Made by a program: the position numbers and the translations under genes. From assembly GCA_023255095.1 (NCBI GenBank), contig JALRJJ010000091.1:1-7417 (forward strand): a stretch of 7,417 bases of DNA, written 5' to 3'. Source of the stretch: a bacterium. GTDB taxonomy: Bacteria; Fidelibacterota; Marinisomatia; Marinisomatales; Marinisomataceae. The notes below the pieces were generated by a model. That model searched no databases. It worked only from the letters and a program-made list of their open reading frames with translations, and was not told the origin of the DNA. Shown piece by piece: positions 7,095 to 7,417 of this stretch. The stretch's first letter is position 1. Every line of letters starts with the position of its first letter.

Positions 7095-7417
7095 GAATTT
7101 TATACTTTTACTAGTATCTTACATATTTTTAAGCTGCCAGCAGGAAAATTTTGATTCTACAAAAGTTAATTTAAAATCGTTGAATACTAGTCAAGAAAAC
7201 GCGATTACAAATGCAATTCAAATAGCGTCTCCTGCAATTGTAGCAATTTATGCTGATCAAATAAATTCCACTTTTGAAAGAGTTGGATGGTTTTATAAAG
7301 AAGATTTAGTTAAAGAAAGAACTAGGGGATCAGGATTTTTGATAAATTCTGACGGATATGTAATAACAAATGCCCATAATTTTATTACTTCCACGACAAA
7401 AGGATATGGAAATATAA
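7087..7417 (+). CDS. HtrA/DegP-type serine protease, predicted lipoprotein (partial)
   Basis: The open frame runs off the right edge after 110 codons. The N-terminus MNKNFILLLVSYIFLSC is a short lipoprotein signal peptide: Lys3, a hydrophobic stretch, and a lipobox FLSC with Cys17 as the likely lipidated residue, followed by Gln-Gln. After a linker, ENAITNAIQIASPAIVAIYA matches the start of HtrA protease domains. RGSGFLINSDGYVITNAHNF (80-99) is the signature around the catalytic His, here H97; Asp and Ser lie beyond the edge, as would any PDZ domains. HtrA proteases degrade or refold damaged envelope proteins; membrane anchoring through lipid is inferred. The ATG overlaps the truA stop by 8 bases (ATGAATAA), and a modest GAAGAG lies 7-8 bases upstream. 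Two genes earlier lies lnt, whose product would complete the lipidation of this protein. Confidence 0.88.
   Translation, partial: MNKNFILLLVSYIFLSCQQENFDSTKVNLKSLNTSQENAITNAIQIASPAIVAIYADQINSTFERVGWFYKEDLVKERTRGSGFLINSDGYVITNAHNFITSTTKGYGNI

Noticed and set aside
1..7417. CRISPR array, tRNA or rRNA gene, insertion sequence, defence or biosynthetic system
   Set aside because: No regularly spaced repeats, no tRNA or rRNA-like sequence, no transposase and no accessory genes are seen. The window is filled end to end by conserved housekeeping genes.

Overview
This is a compact, AT-rich (by eye about 70% A+T) bacterial housekeeping cluster. Every gene is on the + strand and there is almost no non-coding DNA. 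I infer a member of the Fibrobacteres-Chlorobi-Bacteroidetes superphylum or a relative, possibly a marine Marinimicrobia/SAR406-type lineage. The reasons are the low GC, the scarcity of Shine-Dalgarno motifs, and an RNA polymerase omega subunit of the Bacteroidetes-like split form. This placement is an inference, because no rRNA or other decisive marker is present.

Layout from left to right: a possible C-terminal scrap of an upstream gene (3-47); rpoZ, the omega subunit of RNA polymerase, with the only strong ribosome binding site (49-330); a family 4 [4Fe-4S] uracil-DNA glycosylase with a TTG start (323-967); a 75-base gap with a -10-like box; dnaB, the replicative helicase (1043-2404); a perfect 8-bp inverted repeat across the dnaB stop and the next start (2401-2419); rel/spoT, a bifunctional (p)ppGpp synthetase/hydrolase (2413-4584); ruvX/yqgF (4577-4987); lnt, apolipoprotein N-acyltransferase (4984-6363); truA, tRNA pseudouridine synthase (6363-7094); and the first 110 codons of a lipoprotein HtrA/DegP-type serine protease, cut by the right edge (7087-7417). 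No stretch longer than 75 bases lacks a gene.

The genes cover transcription (omega), DNA repair and replication (UDG, DnaB), the stringent response (Rel), RNA maturation (RuvX, TruA) and envelope lipoprotein maturation and quality control (Lnt, HtrA). The rpoZ-to-rel proximity recalls the gmk-rpoZ-spoT operon of gammaproteobacteria. Except before dnaB, genes abut or overlap by 1, 4 or 8 bases, which suggests one or two long transcripts with translational coupling.

I found no undescribed system. The points most worth a second look are the inverted repeat that contains the rel start codon, the recurrent 8-base NTGANTAA overlaps, an Lnt that appears to lack the C-terminal membrane helix and has Asp after the catalytic Cys-Tyr, a lipobox-bearing HtrA close behind lnt, and an omega subunit without the N-terminal MAR motif in the same cluster as Rel.
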